A DNA stretch of 64,000 nucleotides. Source: Nocardia caishijiensis NBRC 108228 (GTDB taxonomy: Bacteria > Actinomycetota > Actinomycetes > Mycobacteriales > Mycobacteriaceae). Under the pieces are notes generated by a model that did not search any database, was not told the DNA's origin, and was given only the letters and a program-made list of their open reading frames with translations. Positions within the stretch are counted from its first letter, which is position 1, and each line of letters begins with the position of its first letter. Positions 9,101 to 17,277 of this stretch are shown in pieces. Location: NCBI RefSeq assembly GCF_001612825.1, contig NZ_BDBE01000012.1:124001-188000 (forward strand). The letters are read 5' to 3'. Both the position numbers and the translations under genes were made by a program.

Positions 9101-9756
9101 TGCATCCACTCCGGCTTGATCGGCAGCCCGTTGGCCGCGCGGTATTCACAAATGGCTTTGAGGTTGTCCAGCTCCAGCTGGTGACCGGCGGAGAACATCT
9201 CCCAGAAATCCCCGACCCACACCGGTCGTTTCGGCGGCGCGGTCTCGGGATAACCGTTCTCGTCGTAGAAGGGGTGCTTGCAGTTCACCCACAGCACCAC
9301 CGAACCGGGCTTGTCGAACACGACCTGCGCGTCGACCACCCGCATCAGGTAGATCATCCACAGGTGTTCTGACTGGTCCCACGCGCAGTGATAGTCGACG
9401 GTCATGGCGTCGGGATGGGCGACGGTGCGGGTGAAACACTTGGTCGCGTCGCCGAGCCGGTCGTAGGACAGCCACAGCCCCGGCTCGTCGGTCTCGGTGA
9501 AACCGCGCAGGCTGTAGGTCCATTCCTCGAGCGAGCGGGTGTCGGCGAGATATTCGTAGACCGCGCGCGGCGGCGCGTCGATATAGGTCTGGACCGGGCA
9601 GTAGTCGCCGAAGATCTGCTCGTGCGGGTACACCGAACGCAGCATGTCCATGATGATCGGCGTAGTGGCCTCGCGATCGGAATTCTCGATGCGCAGCACG
9701 CCGGGCACCACCTGGTCGGGAATGTCGCTCAGGGCGGGCAGGGCACTTGTTGTCAC
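9097..9756 (-). CDS. SRPBCC-family (START-like) protein
   Basis: Protein of 219 residues starting at GTG 9756, with GAGGAG 6 nt upstream. The central part has the SRPBCC layout: CPVQTYIDAPPRAVYEYLADTRS (first strand and helix), a twisted sheet with many Trp and Tyr residues, and a C-terminal helix (GHQLELDNLKAICEYRAANG). Such proteins form a deep hydrophobic cavity and serve as polyketide aromatases/cyclases, lipid carriers or ligand binders. It sits between the ThDP enzyme (18 bp away) and the KAS III-like gene, which suggests it binds or cyclises the operon intermediate (inference). Confidence 0.8.
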   Translation of the reverse strand: MTTSALPALSDIPDQVVPGVLRIENSDREATTPIIMDMLRSVYPHEQIFGDYCPVQTYIDAPPRAVYEYLADTRSLEEWTYSLRGFTETDEPGLWLSYDRLGDATKCFTRTVAHPDAMTVDYHCAWDQSEHLWMIYLMRVVDAQVVFDKPGSVVLWVNCKHPFYDENGYPETAPPKRPVWVGDFWEMFSAGHQLELDNLKAICEYRAANGLPIKPEWMQ

Positions 9757-9773
9757 GGTGTTCTCCTCGATGT

Positions 9774-11618
9774 TCAGGAAAGGAAGGGCAGGAACGGCGG
9801 GATTTCGTCGGGGTCGCAGAGGATTTCGACGAACGACGGTCCGTCGGTGGTCAGGCAGTGCCCCAGGGTGGTGTCGAGTTCGGCGGGGTCGTCGACGGTG
9901 TACGCGGGTAGTCCGGGGAACATGGCGGCGATACCGGCACCGAGGTGGGTGGGGCGGAATCGGTTGAAGCTGTATCGATCTCGGTAATAGATCTGTTCAC
10001 GGGTGACGCACATGGCGTGCGCGTTGTTGTTGAACACCACGAAGGTGATCGGCAGGTCGTATTCGACGGCGGTGTGGATCTCCATGCCGTGCATGAAGAA
10101 CGACCCGTCACCGGCGATCACAACGGTGCGGTTGGCGGCGCCGCGGGCGAACGCGGAACCGATTCCGGCACCGAACGCGTAACCCATGCCACCCATGCCG
10201 AGCGCGACGACGAATCGTCCACCCTCGGGCACCCGGAGGTAATGCACCACCGAGGCGCCGGTGTTACCCGCGTCGGCGAAAATGTCGGCGCCGTCGGGCA
10301 ATTCACGCTGAATCGCCTCCACGACCGTGCGGTAACGCAAGCCCGGCCCGTCGGCGGCCGGGACGGACATGAAGGTGAGGTCGGTGTTGTGCGGTTCGGG
10401 GTGTGCGGAACCCTGGCCGACCGTCGGTTGCTCGGGCTGTCGGGCCAGGAAGGTCGCGAGGTCGGTGTTGCGGGGTTCGGACGTGTACCCCTGGCCGACC
10501 CCGGGGTGCTCGGACCGCAGGACAGTCAGCGCGGTCGCGAGGTCGGTGCTCGTCGCGTGCGTAGCGGGCAGGTAGGGGGGCAGTGCGCCGACGCTGAGCA
10601 GGGGTAGCCCGGCGAGGGCGTGGTCGAGGCCCGCGCGGGCGGTGACCGGGAGGCGGGTGCCGACCAGCAGGCAGGCACTCGCCGATTCCAGCGCCTCGCG
10701 CAGGTCGGCGTGACCCATGCTGCCCGCGACGCCGCAGAAGCCGGGGCCGGTGTCGGCGTACACGTCCTTCGCGTCGGGCGCCACGCCGATCGAGGCGTCG
10801 AGGGCCGCGACCAGGGTCGCGAGTTCGGTCCGGGCATTGTCCCGGGCGACCTGATCGCCAGCGATCACGACGACCTTCCCGGTCCGGCGGGCGGCGGCAA
10901 GTTCAGCGGTGAGCTCGGTGAGCTCGGCGGTCTCGGTGGGGTCGGCCGGAGGCTCGGCGAGCTCGTCGGGCCGGTCGACCTGGGGGGTCGCGGCGGCGCT
11001 CGGCAACCCGCGACTGTCGGGGCGCGGAGCGGCCATGGTGTGGGCATCGCCAGCTCGACCGGGATCGACCCGACCTGTCGCGCACCACTCCGGCATCGCC
11101 TGCTGCTGAATGTCCTTGGGCAGCAGCAATACCGCGGGCCCACCACGTTCGGCCGCCGCGACGGCGTCGGCGAACTGTCCTGGTACTTCGGCCGGATCGG
11201 TGACCCGGGCGCAATACCGGCTGACGGTCGCGAACAAGGCCGCGGCGTCGAGCGATTCGGCCAGCCCGCTCGAATCCTGGAACGCGCCGAGGCCGTCGAG
11301 AGTCGTCGGCGGCTGACCGACCAACGCGAGCACCGGCACCCGTGACGTGAACGATTCGGCGAGCCCGGCAACGAGATTCAGCGCCCCGCCGCCCGACGTG
11401 GCCGCGACGACCCCGAGTCCACCGGTGCTGCGCGCGTACCCGTCGGCCATGGTCGCCGCCGAGAACTCGTGTTTGGCGATGATCCCCGCCGGACGGCCGC
11501 CCGCGTCGAAGATCGCGTCGTAGAGGTCTTCGATATTGGCGCCGTCGACGCCGAAGATCTGCCCGATGCCCCGGTCGGCCACCGCCCGCACCAGGTAGTC
11601 CACCACTCGCTCCGGCAT
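9774..11618 (-). CDS. ThDP-dependent enzyme, acetolactate synthase-like
   Basis: Protein of 614 residues starting at ATG 11618, with AAGGAG at 11625-11630. The pyrimidine domain carries the activating Glu in KHEFSAATMADGYAR. The PP domain has GDGSFFMHGMEIHTAVEY followed by FNNN, the GDG-x(n)-NN ThDP/Mg site. The fold is that of acetolactate synthase, benzoylformate decarboxylase and sulfopyruvate decarboxylase. Two low-complexity insertions lie outside the domain cores: one rich in Pro, Glu and Ala (around residue 200), and a 27-residue tandem repeat (STDLAT.. / NTDLAT..) between the middle and PP domains. It is first in the operon and probably performs decarboxylation or carboligation of a keto acid (inference). 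Confidence 0.85.
   Translation of the reverse strand: MPERVVDYLVRAVADRGIGQIFGVDGANIEDLYDAIFDAGGRPAGIIAKHEFSAATMADGYARSTGGLGVVAATSGGGALNLVAGLAESFTSRVPVLALVGQPPTTLDGLGAFQDSSGLAESLDAAALFATVSRYCARVTDPAEVPGQFADAVAAAERGGPAVLLLPKDIQQQAMPEWCATGRVDPGRAGDAHTMAAPRPDSRGLPSAAATPQVDRPDELAEPPADPTETAELTELTAELAAARRTGKVVVIAGDQVARDNARTELATLVAALDASIGVAPDAKDVYADTGPGFCGVAGSMGHADLREALESASACLLVGTRLPVTARAGLDHALAGLPLLSVGALPPYLPATHATSTDLATALTVLRSEHPGVGQGYTSEPRNTDLATFLARQPEQPTVGQGSAHPEPHNTDLTFMSVPAADGPGLRYRTVVEAIQRELPDGADIFADAGNTGASVVHYLRVPEGGRFVVALGMGGMGYAFGAGIGSAFARGAANRTVVIAGDGSFFMHGMEIHTAVEYDLPITFVVFNNNAHAMCVTREQIYYRDRYSFNRFRPTHLGAGIAAMFPGLPAYTVDDPAELDTTLGHCLTTDGPSFVEILCDPDEIPPFLPFLS
10389..10550 (-). repeat. Two tandem 81-bp imperfect repeats inside the ThDP enzyme gene
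   Basis: Unit 1 is 10470-10550 and unit 2 is 10389-10469, each encoding 27 residues. Both start with [S/N]TDLAT, contain VGQG at residues 18-21 and continue with a short stretch ending in EP-R or EP-H. A third partial unit (NTDLTF) follows from 10388. The unit length is a multiple of three, so copy-number change would keep the frame. Confidence 0.8.
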
Positions 11619-11734
11619 CGGCAACTCCTTGTCCCCACGCGATCCACGGCGGTGATCACCGCCGTCACCTGGGATTACGAGGCGTGCCGAAGCCGAGTTC
11701 AGAGGGTGGGTGAATACCAGCCCTTGTGTGTACG

Positions 11735-11750
11735 TATACATCTATGTATA
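11735..11750. promoter_or_regulatory. Perfect 7-bp inverted repeat upstream of the EXLDI gene
   Basis: TATACAT-CT-ATGTATA, an AT-rich 16-bp palindrome in a GC-rich intergenic region. It ends 8 bp before the EXLDI start and lies 117 bp from the start of the divergent ThDP enzyme. A further GTATAC lies just to its left (11734-11739). It is well placed as an operator covering the EXLDI promoter or ribosome-site region and could influence both transcripts. Confidence 0.6.
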
Positions 11751-11758
11751 TTGAGTTC

Positions 11759-12283
11759 ATGCCCAACAAGACGATCTACGTAGCCGACGACGATCTGCCG
11801 GTCTTCCAGCGGGCGCAGGAGCTCGTCGGCGGCAACCTCTCCAGCACGGTGGTCGGCGCGCTGCGCAAGCTCATCGAAACGGAGGAGGGGCGGCTGGCCG
11901 GATTCGACGAGATCGTCCTCCGGGTGGGTCGTGACGGCGTGCGGCAGGTGCGTTTCCAGGGCGTGCTGCTGGGTGAATGGCGCGACATGACCGACAAGCG
12001 GTCGCTGCGCCAGCAGGTGTATCGCAGCCGCAAGGGCAAGTTCGTGCTCGCCACCCATACCGCGAACTGGAAGGACTACCCCGCCGACGACCTCGGTGAC
12101 CTCAAGGACTGGAAGAACTGGCGGCGCCTGCTCGGCATCGGCGACCAGGCCACCGACTGGGGCGACTACGAGTACGAGATCCTCGACGACCTGAAGGATC
12201 TGCGGGACCGCATTCCCGACAATCTGTACCGCAAGGTCGAAGAGGTCACCGCGCACCCGCGCATCGAAGACCTCGACATCTAG
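11759..12283 (+). CDS. EXLDI-family protein
   Basis: Protein of 174 residues ending EDLDI, the C-terminal E-x-L-D-I signature that names this actinobacterial family (TIGR04342, as I remember it). Residues 1-45 (MPNKTIYVADDDLPVFQRAQ, then SSTVVGALRKLIE) look like a ribbon-helix-helix fold: one short strand and two helices. The remainder is rich in Trp and charged residues (NWKDYPADDL, DWKNWRRLL). The ATG at 11759 fits the start of the strand. It is followed by a drug-type ABC exporter, the usual company of this family. A role as DNA-binding autoregulator of the exporter is an inference from the N-terminus and the adjacent palindrome. Confidence 0.82.
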   Translation: MPNKTIYVADDDLPVFQRAQELVGGNLSSTVVGALRKLIETEEGRLAGFDEIVLRVGRDGVRQVRFQGVLLGEWRDMTDKRSLRQQVYRSRKGKFVLATHTANWKDYPADDLGDLKDWKNWRRLLGIGDQATDWGDYEYEILDDLKDLRDRIPDNLYRKVEEVTAHPRIEDLDI

Positions 12284-12388
12284 CGCCCGGCAACAACTCT
12301 CACCGACACCGCGGCCCCGAGGGGGTGGTGTGGCTAAAACATGCACTTATTCGCACCAATGAATGCTATTCTCTGGAAAGGGACGACC

Positions 12389-13345
12389 ATGGTCCATCCG
12401 GCCATCACCGCCCGCGGCCTGCGCAAGGCCTACGGCGACCACGCGGTTCTCGACGGCATCGACCTCACCGTCGCCGAGGGCACGATCTTCTCGCTGCTCG
12501 GCCCCAACGGCGCGGGCAAGACCACTACCGTGCAGATCCTCACCACGCTGATCGGCGCCGATGCCGGGGAGATCAGGGTCGGCGGCCACGACGCGAGCGC
12601 CGAGGTGGACGACGTACGCGAACTCATCGGCGTCACCGGACAGTTCGCCGCCGTCGACGAACTGCTCACCGGCCGCGAGAACCTCGAGCTCATGGGCGCC
12701 CTCAACCATCTCCCGAAGAAGGAGATCCGCGCTCTGGCCACGGAGCTGCTGGAACGCTTCGATCTCGTCGAGGCCGGTGACAAGCCCGCGAGCACCTACT
12801 CCGGCGGCATGACCCGCAGGCTCGACCTGGCCATGACCCTTGTCGGCGACCCGCGCGTCATCTTCCTGGACGAGCCGACCACCGGCCTCGATCCGCGCAG
12901 CCGCCGGTCGATCTGGGACATCATCCGCACACTCGTCGACGATCTCGGCGTCACCGTCTTCCTCACCACCCAGTATCTGGAGGAAGCCGATCAGCTCGCC
13001 GACCGCATCGCGGTGCTCGACCAGGGCCGCATCGTCGCCGAGGGCACCGCGGCCGAACTCAAACGGCTCATCCCCGGCGGACACATCCGCATCGACTTCG
13101 CCGACCACGCGCGCCTCGACGCCGCCCGGTCCGCCCTCGGGTCCTCGGCGCAGGTGCTCGAAGGCAGCGACGGCCTCACCCTCGCCGTGCCGGGAGACGG
13201 TGGTGTGCGGTCGCTGCGCGCCGTGCTCGACGTCCTCGACGCCCATCGCATCGAGGCGGGTGGTATCTCGGTGCACACGCCGAATCTCGACGACGTATTC
13301 CTCACCCTCACCGGCAAGCCGACCACCCAGGAGACCGTGCGATGA
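12389..13345 (+). CDS. DrrA-type ABC transporter ATP-binding protein
   Basis: Protein of 318 residues. Walker A is GPNGAGKTTT, the signature is YSGGMTRRLDLA, Walker B is RVIFLDEPTTGLDP, and TTQYLEEADQLADRI contains the switch region (Gln in place of the usual His in 'TTHYLEEAD', as is frequent in DrrA proteins). The C-terminal 80 residues are the extension found in daunorubicin-resistance-type ATPases. The ATG at 12389 is preceded by GAAAGGGA. It overlaps the permease gene by ATGA. The pair probably exports a hydrophobic compound, possibly the product of the divergent operon (inference). Confidence 0.93.
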   Translation: MVHPAITARGLRKAYGDHAVLDGIDLTVAEGTIFSLLGPNGAGKTTTVQILTTLIGADAGEIRVGGHDASAEVDDVRELIGVTGQFAAVDELLTGRENLELMGALNHLPKKEIRALATELLERFDLVEAGDKPASTYSGGMTRRLDLAMTLVGDPRVIFLDEPTTGLDPRSRRSIWDIIRTLVDDLGVTVFLTTQYLEEADQLADRIAVLDQGRIVAEGTAAELKRLIPGGHIRIDFADHARLDAARSALGSSAQVLEGSDGLTLAVPGDGGVRSLRAVLDVLDAHRIEAGGISVHTPNLDDVFLTLTGKPTTQETVR

Positions 13346-14124
13346 CCACCAAGACTGTTCGGCGCGATCATTCGTTCGCCGACACCATGACGATGTTGCG
13401 CCGCAACATCACTCATGCCAAGCGCTACCCGAGCATGACCTTCAGCATCATCATCATGCCGATCGTGCTGCTGCTGGTGTTCAACTACGTCTTCGGTGGC
13501 GCGCTCGAAAAGTCCTCCGGCGGTGAGTACATCGACTATCTCGCGCCCGGCATGCTGTTGTTGCTGCCCGCCTACATGACCGTGTCGGTGGCGGTGTCGA
13601 TAGCCACCGACGCGAGTAAGGGCATCGTGAACCGCTTTCGGGTGATGGCGATTTCGCAGTCCTCCATGCTCACCGGGCATGTGCTTGGCGCGCTCATCCA
13701 GGCGATGGCGGGAATCACGGTGATGACCGGTGTCGCTCTGCTCATCGGCTTCCGGCCCGACGCCGACGTGGTGGAGTGGGTGGCGGCCTTCGGCTTGCTC
13801 GCCTTGGTGACCTTCGCTTTCGTCTGGCTCGCCATCGCCCTCGGCCTGCTGTCGCCGAATGCCGAAAGCGCAAGCAACGCACCGTTTCCCATCGTCATGA
13901 TGCCGTTTCTCGGCAGCGGTCTCGTCGCCACCGACACCATGCCGGTCGGCCTGCGTCAGTTCGCCGAGTACCAGCCTTTCACGCCCATCACCGAGACCCT
14001 GCGGGGGCTGCTGATGGGCACCGAGATCGGGGTGAACGGTTGGGTGTCGCTGGCCTGGTGTGCCGTCATCGCGGGCGGCGGCTTCCTCTGGTCGAAGTCC
14101 ATCTTCCGCAAGCAGACTCGCTGA
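13342..14124 (+). CDS. ABC-2 type permease, DrrB-like
   Basis: Protein of 260 residues with six predicted membrane helices, an N-terminal amphipathic stretch (MLRRNITHAKRYPSMTFSII) and the ABC-2 signature near the end (AEYQPFTPITETLRGLL). This is the usual layout of DrrB permeases. It is translationally coupled to the ATPase gene upstream and followed by a strong hairpin at 14135-14163, so the EXLDI-ATPase-permease unit ends here. Confidence 0.92.
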   Translation: MTTKTVRRDHSFADTMTMLRRNITHAKRYPSMTFSIIIMPIVLLLVFNYVFGGALEKSSGGEYIDYLAPGMLLLLPAYMTVSVAVSIATDASKGIVNRFRVMAISQSSMLTGHVLGALIQAMAGITVMTGVALLIGFRPDADVVEWVAAFGLLALVTFAFVWLAIALGLLSPNAESASNAPFPIVMMPFLGSGLVATDTMPVGLRQFAEYQPFTPITETLRGLLMGTEIGVNGWVSLAWCAVIAGGGFLWSKSIFRKQTR

Positions 14125-14134
14125 GTCGTGCGAG

Positions 14135-14163
14135 GTCCGGCCGCTCACCCAGGGCGGCCGGAC
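14135..14163. terminator. Bidirectional hairpin between the ABC permease and YqgE genes
   Basis: GTCCGGCCGC (14135-14144) pairs perfectly with GCGGCCGGAC (14154-14163) around a 9-nt loop. It begins 11 bp after the permease stop, between convergent genes, so it can serve both strands. Confidence 0.75.
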
Positions 14164-14238
14164 TTCCACGTGTCCGCGACCAGGACCGGCTGCCCGGTGC
14201 GGGAGGGGTGCCGGTCTGCGTCGGTGCGGCGGACGGGG

Positions 14239-14877
14239 TCAGTTGCGTTCGAGTTCGATCGGGTGGGTGGCCAGCAGGGACAACGGCAACGGCTGACGCC
14301 GCAACACCGCCGCCCACAGGTCGTGGCGATCGGTGGCGATCGGGTCCGACGGCAAGGCCGACACCACCACCCAGTCGTCGTTGTCGAGTTCGCCCTCGAG
14401 CTGACCCATCGACCAGCCCGCGTACCCGGCGAACACGCGGATGCTCTCCACCAGGGGCGCCACCTCGTCGGGATCGGCGTCCAGATCGACCAGCACCACC
14501 CGTCCGTCCACCCGGCGCAGCCCGCGTACCTCGCCGATCTCGGCGCCGATACGCAGCACGCCGAGGCACAGCGCGGCGTCGCGTTTCACGGGTCCGCCGA
14601 TGTAGAGCTCCGTCGGCTCGGCGACCAGATCCGCCCACAGCGGCAGCACATCGCGCACCGGGGTCTCGCTGGGGCGGTTCAGCACCACGCCGAGGCTGCC
14701 CGCGTCGTTGTGTTCGATGACGTACACGACTGTCCGTCGAAAAGTGGGTTCTACCAGGTCGATCGCGGACACCAGCAGGTTACCGGCACGGATGCGGGCA
14801 CCGAGCTGTCCGCGCCGCCGGTCGTCGCCGTGCCCGTCGCGAGTCCGGCGTTCGTCCGGGTCGTCTCCGCGTGCCAC
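14239..14877 (-). CDS. YqgE/AlgH family protein (UPF0301, DUF179)
   Basis: Protein of 212 residues, close in length to Rv0038 of M. tuberculosis (about 200). Conserved blocks are visible: RAGNLLVSAIDLVEPTFRRTVVYVIEHN, GVVLNRPSE, LYIGGPVKRDAA, VFAGYAGWSMGQLEGEL and LPLSLLATHPIELERN at the end. The biochemical function is unknown. There is no ATG near the domain start, so I use the GTG at 14877; its ribosome site is weak and the start is uncertain. It is divergent from the acyltransferase gene. In mycobacteria the gene also lies near leuS. Confidence 0.88.
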   Translation of the reverse strand: MARGDDPDERRTRDGHGDDRRRGQLGARIRAGNLLVSAIDLVEPTFRRTVVYVIEHNDAGSLGVVLNRPSETPVRDVLPLWADLVAEPTELYIGGPVKRDAALCLGVLRIGAEIGEVRGLRRVDGRVVLVDLDADPDEVAPLVESIRVFAGYAGWSMGQLEGELDNDDWVVVSALPSDPIATDRHDLWAAVLRRQPLPLSLLATHPIELERN

Positions 14878-14982
14878 CGGCCCATCATCGCATTGGATCG
14901 GTGTCTTGCGCTCCCCTCGATCGGGCGGGCACCGGAAATTTCTTCCCCCGACCGGCCGAGTGAAGGCCGGTAGGGTCGCGGC

Positions 14983-15744
14983 ATGCACACGCCCGAAGTC
15001 CTGCTCGACGACAGCGACGCCGTGTACGACTACTACCTGCGACATCGGCAGAACCGGTGGAAGGCGCTGGCCTCCTACGCGGTGCTCGCCCGGCGGTTCC
15101 GGCCGAGGATCAGCTACGCCGAGGGCGCCAAGGCGCAGGTCGCCGCGCTGGTGCGCGGCAAGCGGCCGATCATCTACGCCATCAACCACCTGTCCACGAG
15201 CGACCCGTACACCGTCGCCGCCGCGGCCTGGCGATCCCCGCTGCGCGCCAAGATCGGTCGGGTGCGGGTGCTGGCCAAGGACGAACTGTTCGTCGACCCC
15301 GAACAGCGCCGCAAGGTCGACATGATGGGCGGCATTCCGGTGTTCCGAGGCAAGGACCACGGCATCCGCGCGGTGAACGCGGCCGGTCAGCGCATGATGG
15401 ACGTGTGCGCTCAGCGCCTGGCCGACGGTGACCACCTGGCGGTCTTCCCCGAGGGCACCTGCAACCTGGTCGACCACACGACGGTGCAACCGGTCGGCAG
15501 CGGGATCGGGCACATCGCCTTCCGTGCCGCCAAACTGGACGCGCCGCCGGTGCTGGTCGCCATCGGCCTGAGCTACGGCCCACGTCCCGCCGACGCGATC
15601 GAACCCGGCGTCGACGAGGTGGTGTCGTCGAGCTTCTACTTCCGCCAGCCCGTGCTGGAGCTACCCCCGCGACCCGGCGACATCGCGCGCCTGGTCAAAG
15701 ACGAACTGCAAGCGGCCGTGGACGGCGCCGTCGCCGCCTATTGA
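14983..15744 (+). CDS. PlsC-like acyltransferase (1-acylglycerol-3-phosphate type)
   Basis: Protein of 253 residues. The acyltransferase motifs are present in order: NHLSTSD (HX4D catalytic dyad), GGIPVFRGKDHG (glycerophosphate-binding Arg), FPEGTCN (motif III) and a later proline-containing strand. No clear transmembrane segment is seen, so it is probably a peripheral membrane enzyme. It transfers acyl chains from acyl-CoA or ACP to a lysophospholipid or similar acceptor; the actual acceptor is unknown. It ends in a 7-bp tail-to-tail overlap with the GNAT gene. Confidence 0.88.
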   Translation: MHTPEVLLDDSDAVYDYYLRHRQNRWKALASYAVLARRFRPRISYAEGAKAQVAALVRGKRPIIYAINHLSTSDPYTVAAAAWRSPLRAKIGRVRVLAKDELFVDPEQRRKVDMMGGIPVFRGKDHGIRAVNAAGQRMMDVCAQRLADGDHLAVFPEGTCNLVDHTTVQPVGSGIGHIAFRAAKLDAPPVLVAIGLSYGPRPADAIEPGVDEVVSSSFYFRQPVLELPPRPGDIARLVKDELQAAVDGAVAAY

Positions 15745-16049
15745 GGCAGGCCGAACATCGCCCTGGACTGCTGCGGGACCAGGGCGATGTAGCGGGGATT
15801 CTCGGTGATGAAATGCTGAACCATCGAACACATCGGCAGCACCTCGAACCCCGCCTTACGGCTGGTGTCCAGCGCGGCCTCGACCAATGTGTTCGCCAGC
15901 CCGCGCCCCTGGAACCGCGGGAAGATCTCGGTGTGGACGAGCGCGCGTTCGGCACCGGTGTCCTGGTATTCGATATACCCGGCGGGGGTCCCGTCGGAGA
16001 GGAGTTCGAACCGCTCCAGCGCGGTATTTTCGCGGACCTCGGTCACCAT
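15738..16049 (-). CDS. Small GNAT-type acetyltransferase (YidJ/DUF4442-sized)
   Basis: Protein of 103 residues, which is a minimal GNAT domain. The acetyl-CoA pyrophosphate loop is readable as FPRFQGRGLANTLVEAAL, preceded by ALVHTEIF (strand 4). Proteins of this size and motif order are common in Actinobacteria and are annotated as N-acetyltransferases of the Gcn5-related small family. The substrate is unknown. The start is the ATG at 16049. It is divergent from glycerate kinase by 75 bp. Confidence 0.8.
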   Translation of the reverse strand: MVTEVRENTALERFELLSDGTPAGYIEYQDTGAERALVHTEIFPRFQGRGLANTLVEAALDTSRKAGFEVLPMCSMVQHFITENPRYIALVPQQSRAMFGLPQ

Positions 16050-16124
16050 GTGTAGAAGCTACAGGGTCGGCCGACTCCGAAAACACTTCTGGCGGGTTCG
16101 GGCGATCGGCCGGAGAATGTCGGG

Positions 16125-17249
16125 ATGAGTGGTCCTCGTGTGGTGCTCGCCCCTGACAAGTTCAAGGGCTCGTTGACCGCGCCCGAGGTGGCTGCCGCGC
16201 TGGGAGCGGGGATCAGGCGGCGGGCGCCGGGCGCCGATGTGCGGGCGGTGCCGGTGGCCGACGGTGGGGACGGCATGGTCGAGGCCTTCGCGACGGCCGG
16301 GTGGCAACGGGTGGAGATCGACGCGCCGGGGCCGACGGGTGAGCCCTCGCGGGCGGTGTACGCGATGCGCGACGAGACCGCGGTGGTGGAGTTGGCGGCG
16401 GCGGTCGGGCTGGTGAAACTTCCCGGCGGCAGGCCCGAGCCCCTGCGGGCCGACACCTTCGGACTCGGCGTGGTGGTGGCGCACGCGCTGGACGCGGGCG
16501 CCCGCGAGATCGTGCTCGGGCTCGGCGGGAGTGCGTCGACCGATGGCGGATCGGGGTTCCTGCGCGCGCTCGGTCTGCGCCTGCTCGACGAGCACGACGA
16601 CGAATTGGACGGCACCGCGATGGATGTCGTCGCCCTGCTGAACCGGGTGCAGGCGGTCGACCGGTCGCGGTTGCATCCGGCCGTCGCGCGGGCCCGGTTC
16701 ACCCTGGCCTGCGATGTCGACAACCCGCTGCTCGGACCGGCCGGTGCGGTGGCGGTGTATTCGCCGCAGAAGGGCGCCGACCGGCGCATGATGGTGGAAC
16801 TCGAAGCGGCACTCACCAATTGGGCCGCCGTTCTCGGCACCGGCTACGCCGAGATCGGTGGGGCCGGAGCGGCGGGCGGCACCGGTTTCGGTGCGCTCGC
16901 GGTCCTCGGCGCCGAGGTACGCAGCGGCATCGACGTGCTGCTCGAGCTGCTCGAGTTCACCGCGCTGGTCGAGGGGGCGACGCTGGTGGTGACGGGTGAG
17001 GGGTCGCTCGATCACCAGAGCATGCGCGGCAAGGCGCCCGTCGGCGTCGCGGCGGCGGCCAAGGCGGCGCGGGTGCCGGTGGTGGCGGCGGTGGGCCGAA
17101 CGATGCTGTCGCCGGGCGAGATCCACGCGGCGGGGTTCGCCGCCTGCTACCCGCTCAGCGAGCTGGAACCGGACGCGGCGCGGTCGATGCTGACCGCCGG
17201 GGAACTGCTCGAGCGCATCGGCGAGCGCATCGCCCGCGAACACCTGTAG
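16125..17249 (+). CDS. Glycerate kinase
   Basis: Protein of 374 residues matching the GlxK/GarK family, which phosphorylates D-glycerate with ATP (usually giving 2-phosphoglycerate). Motifs include VLAPDKFKGSLTA at the N-terminus, VADGGDGMVEAF, LGLGGSASTDGGSGFLRALG, GAAGGTGFGALAVLGAE and VTGEGSLDHQSMRGKAPVGV. The length is typical of the family. It lies alone between a GNAT gene and a regulator; no glyoxylate or allantoin genes are in the window, so its metabolic feed is not evident here. Confidence 0.95.
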   Translation: MSGPRVVLAPDKFKGSLTAPEVAAALGAGIRRRAPGADVRAVPVADGGDGMVEAFATAGWQRVEIDAPGPTGEPSRAVYAMRDETAVVELAAAVGLVKLPGGRPEPLRADTFGLGVVVAHALDAGAREIVLGLGGSASTDGGSGFLRALGLRLLDEHDDELDGTAMDVVALLNRVQAVDRSRLHPAVARARFTLACDVDNPLLGPAGAVAVYSPQKGADRRMMVELEAALTNWAAVLGTGYAEIGGAGAAGGTGFGALAVLGAEVRSGIDVLLELLEFTALVEGATLVVTGEGSLDHQSMRGKAPVGVAAAAKAARVPVVAAVGRTMLSPGEIHAAGFAACYPLSELEPDAARSMLTAGELLERIGERIAREHL

Positions 17250-17277
17250 CCGAACCCCGCGCCACCTGCCCTCGGCG

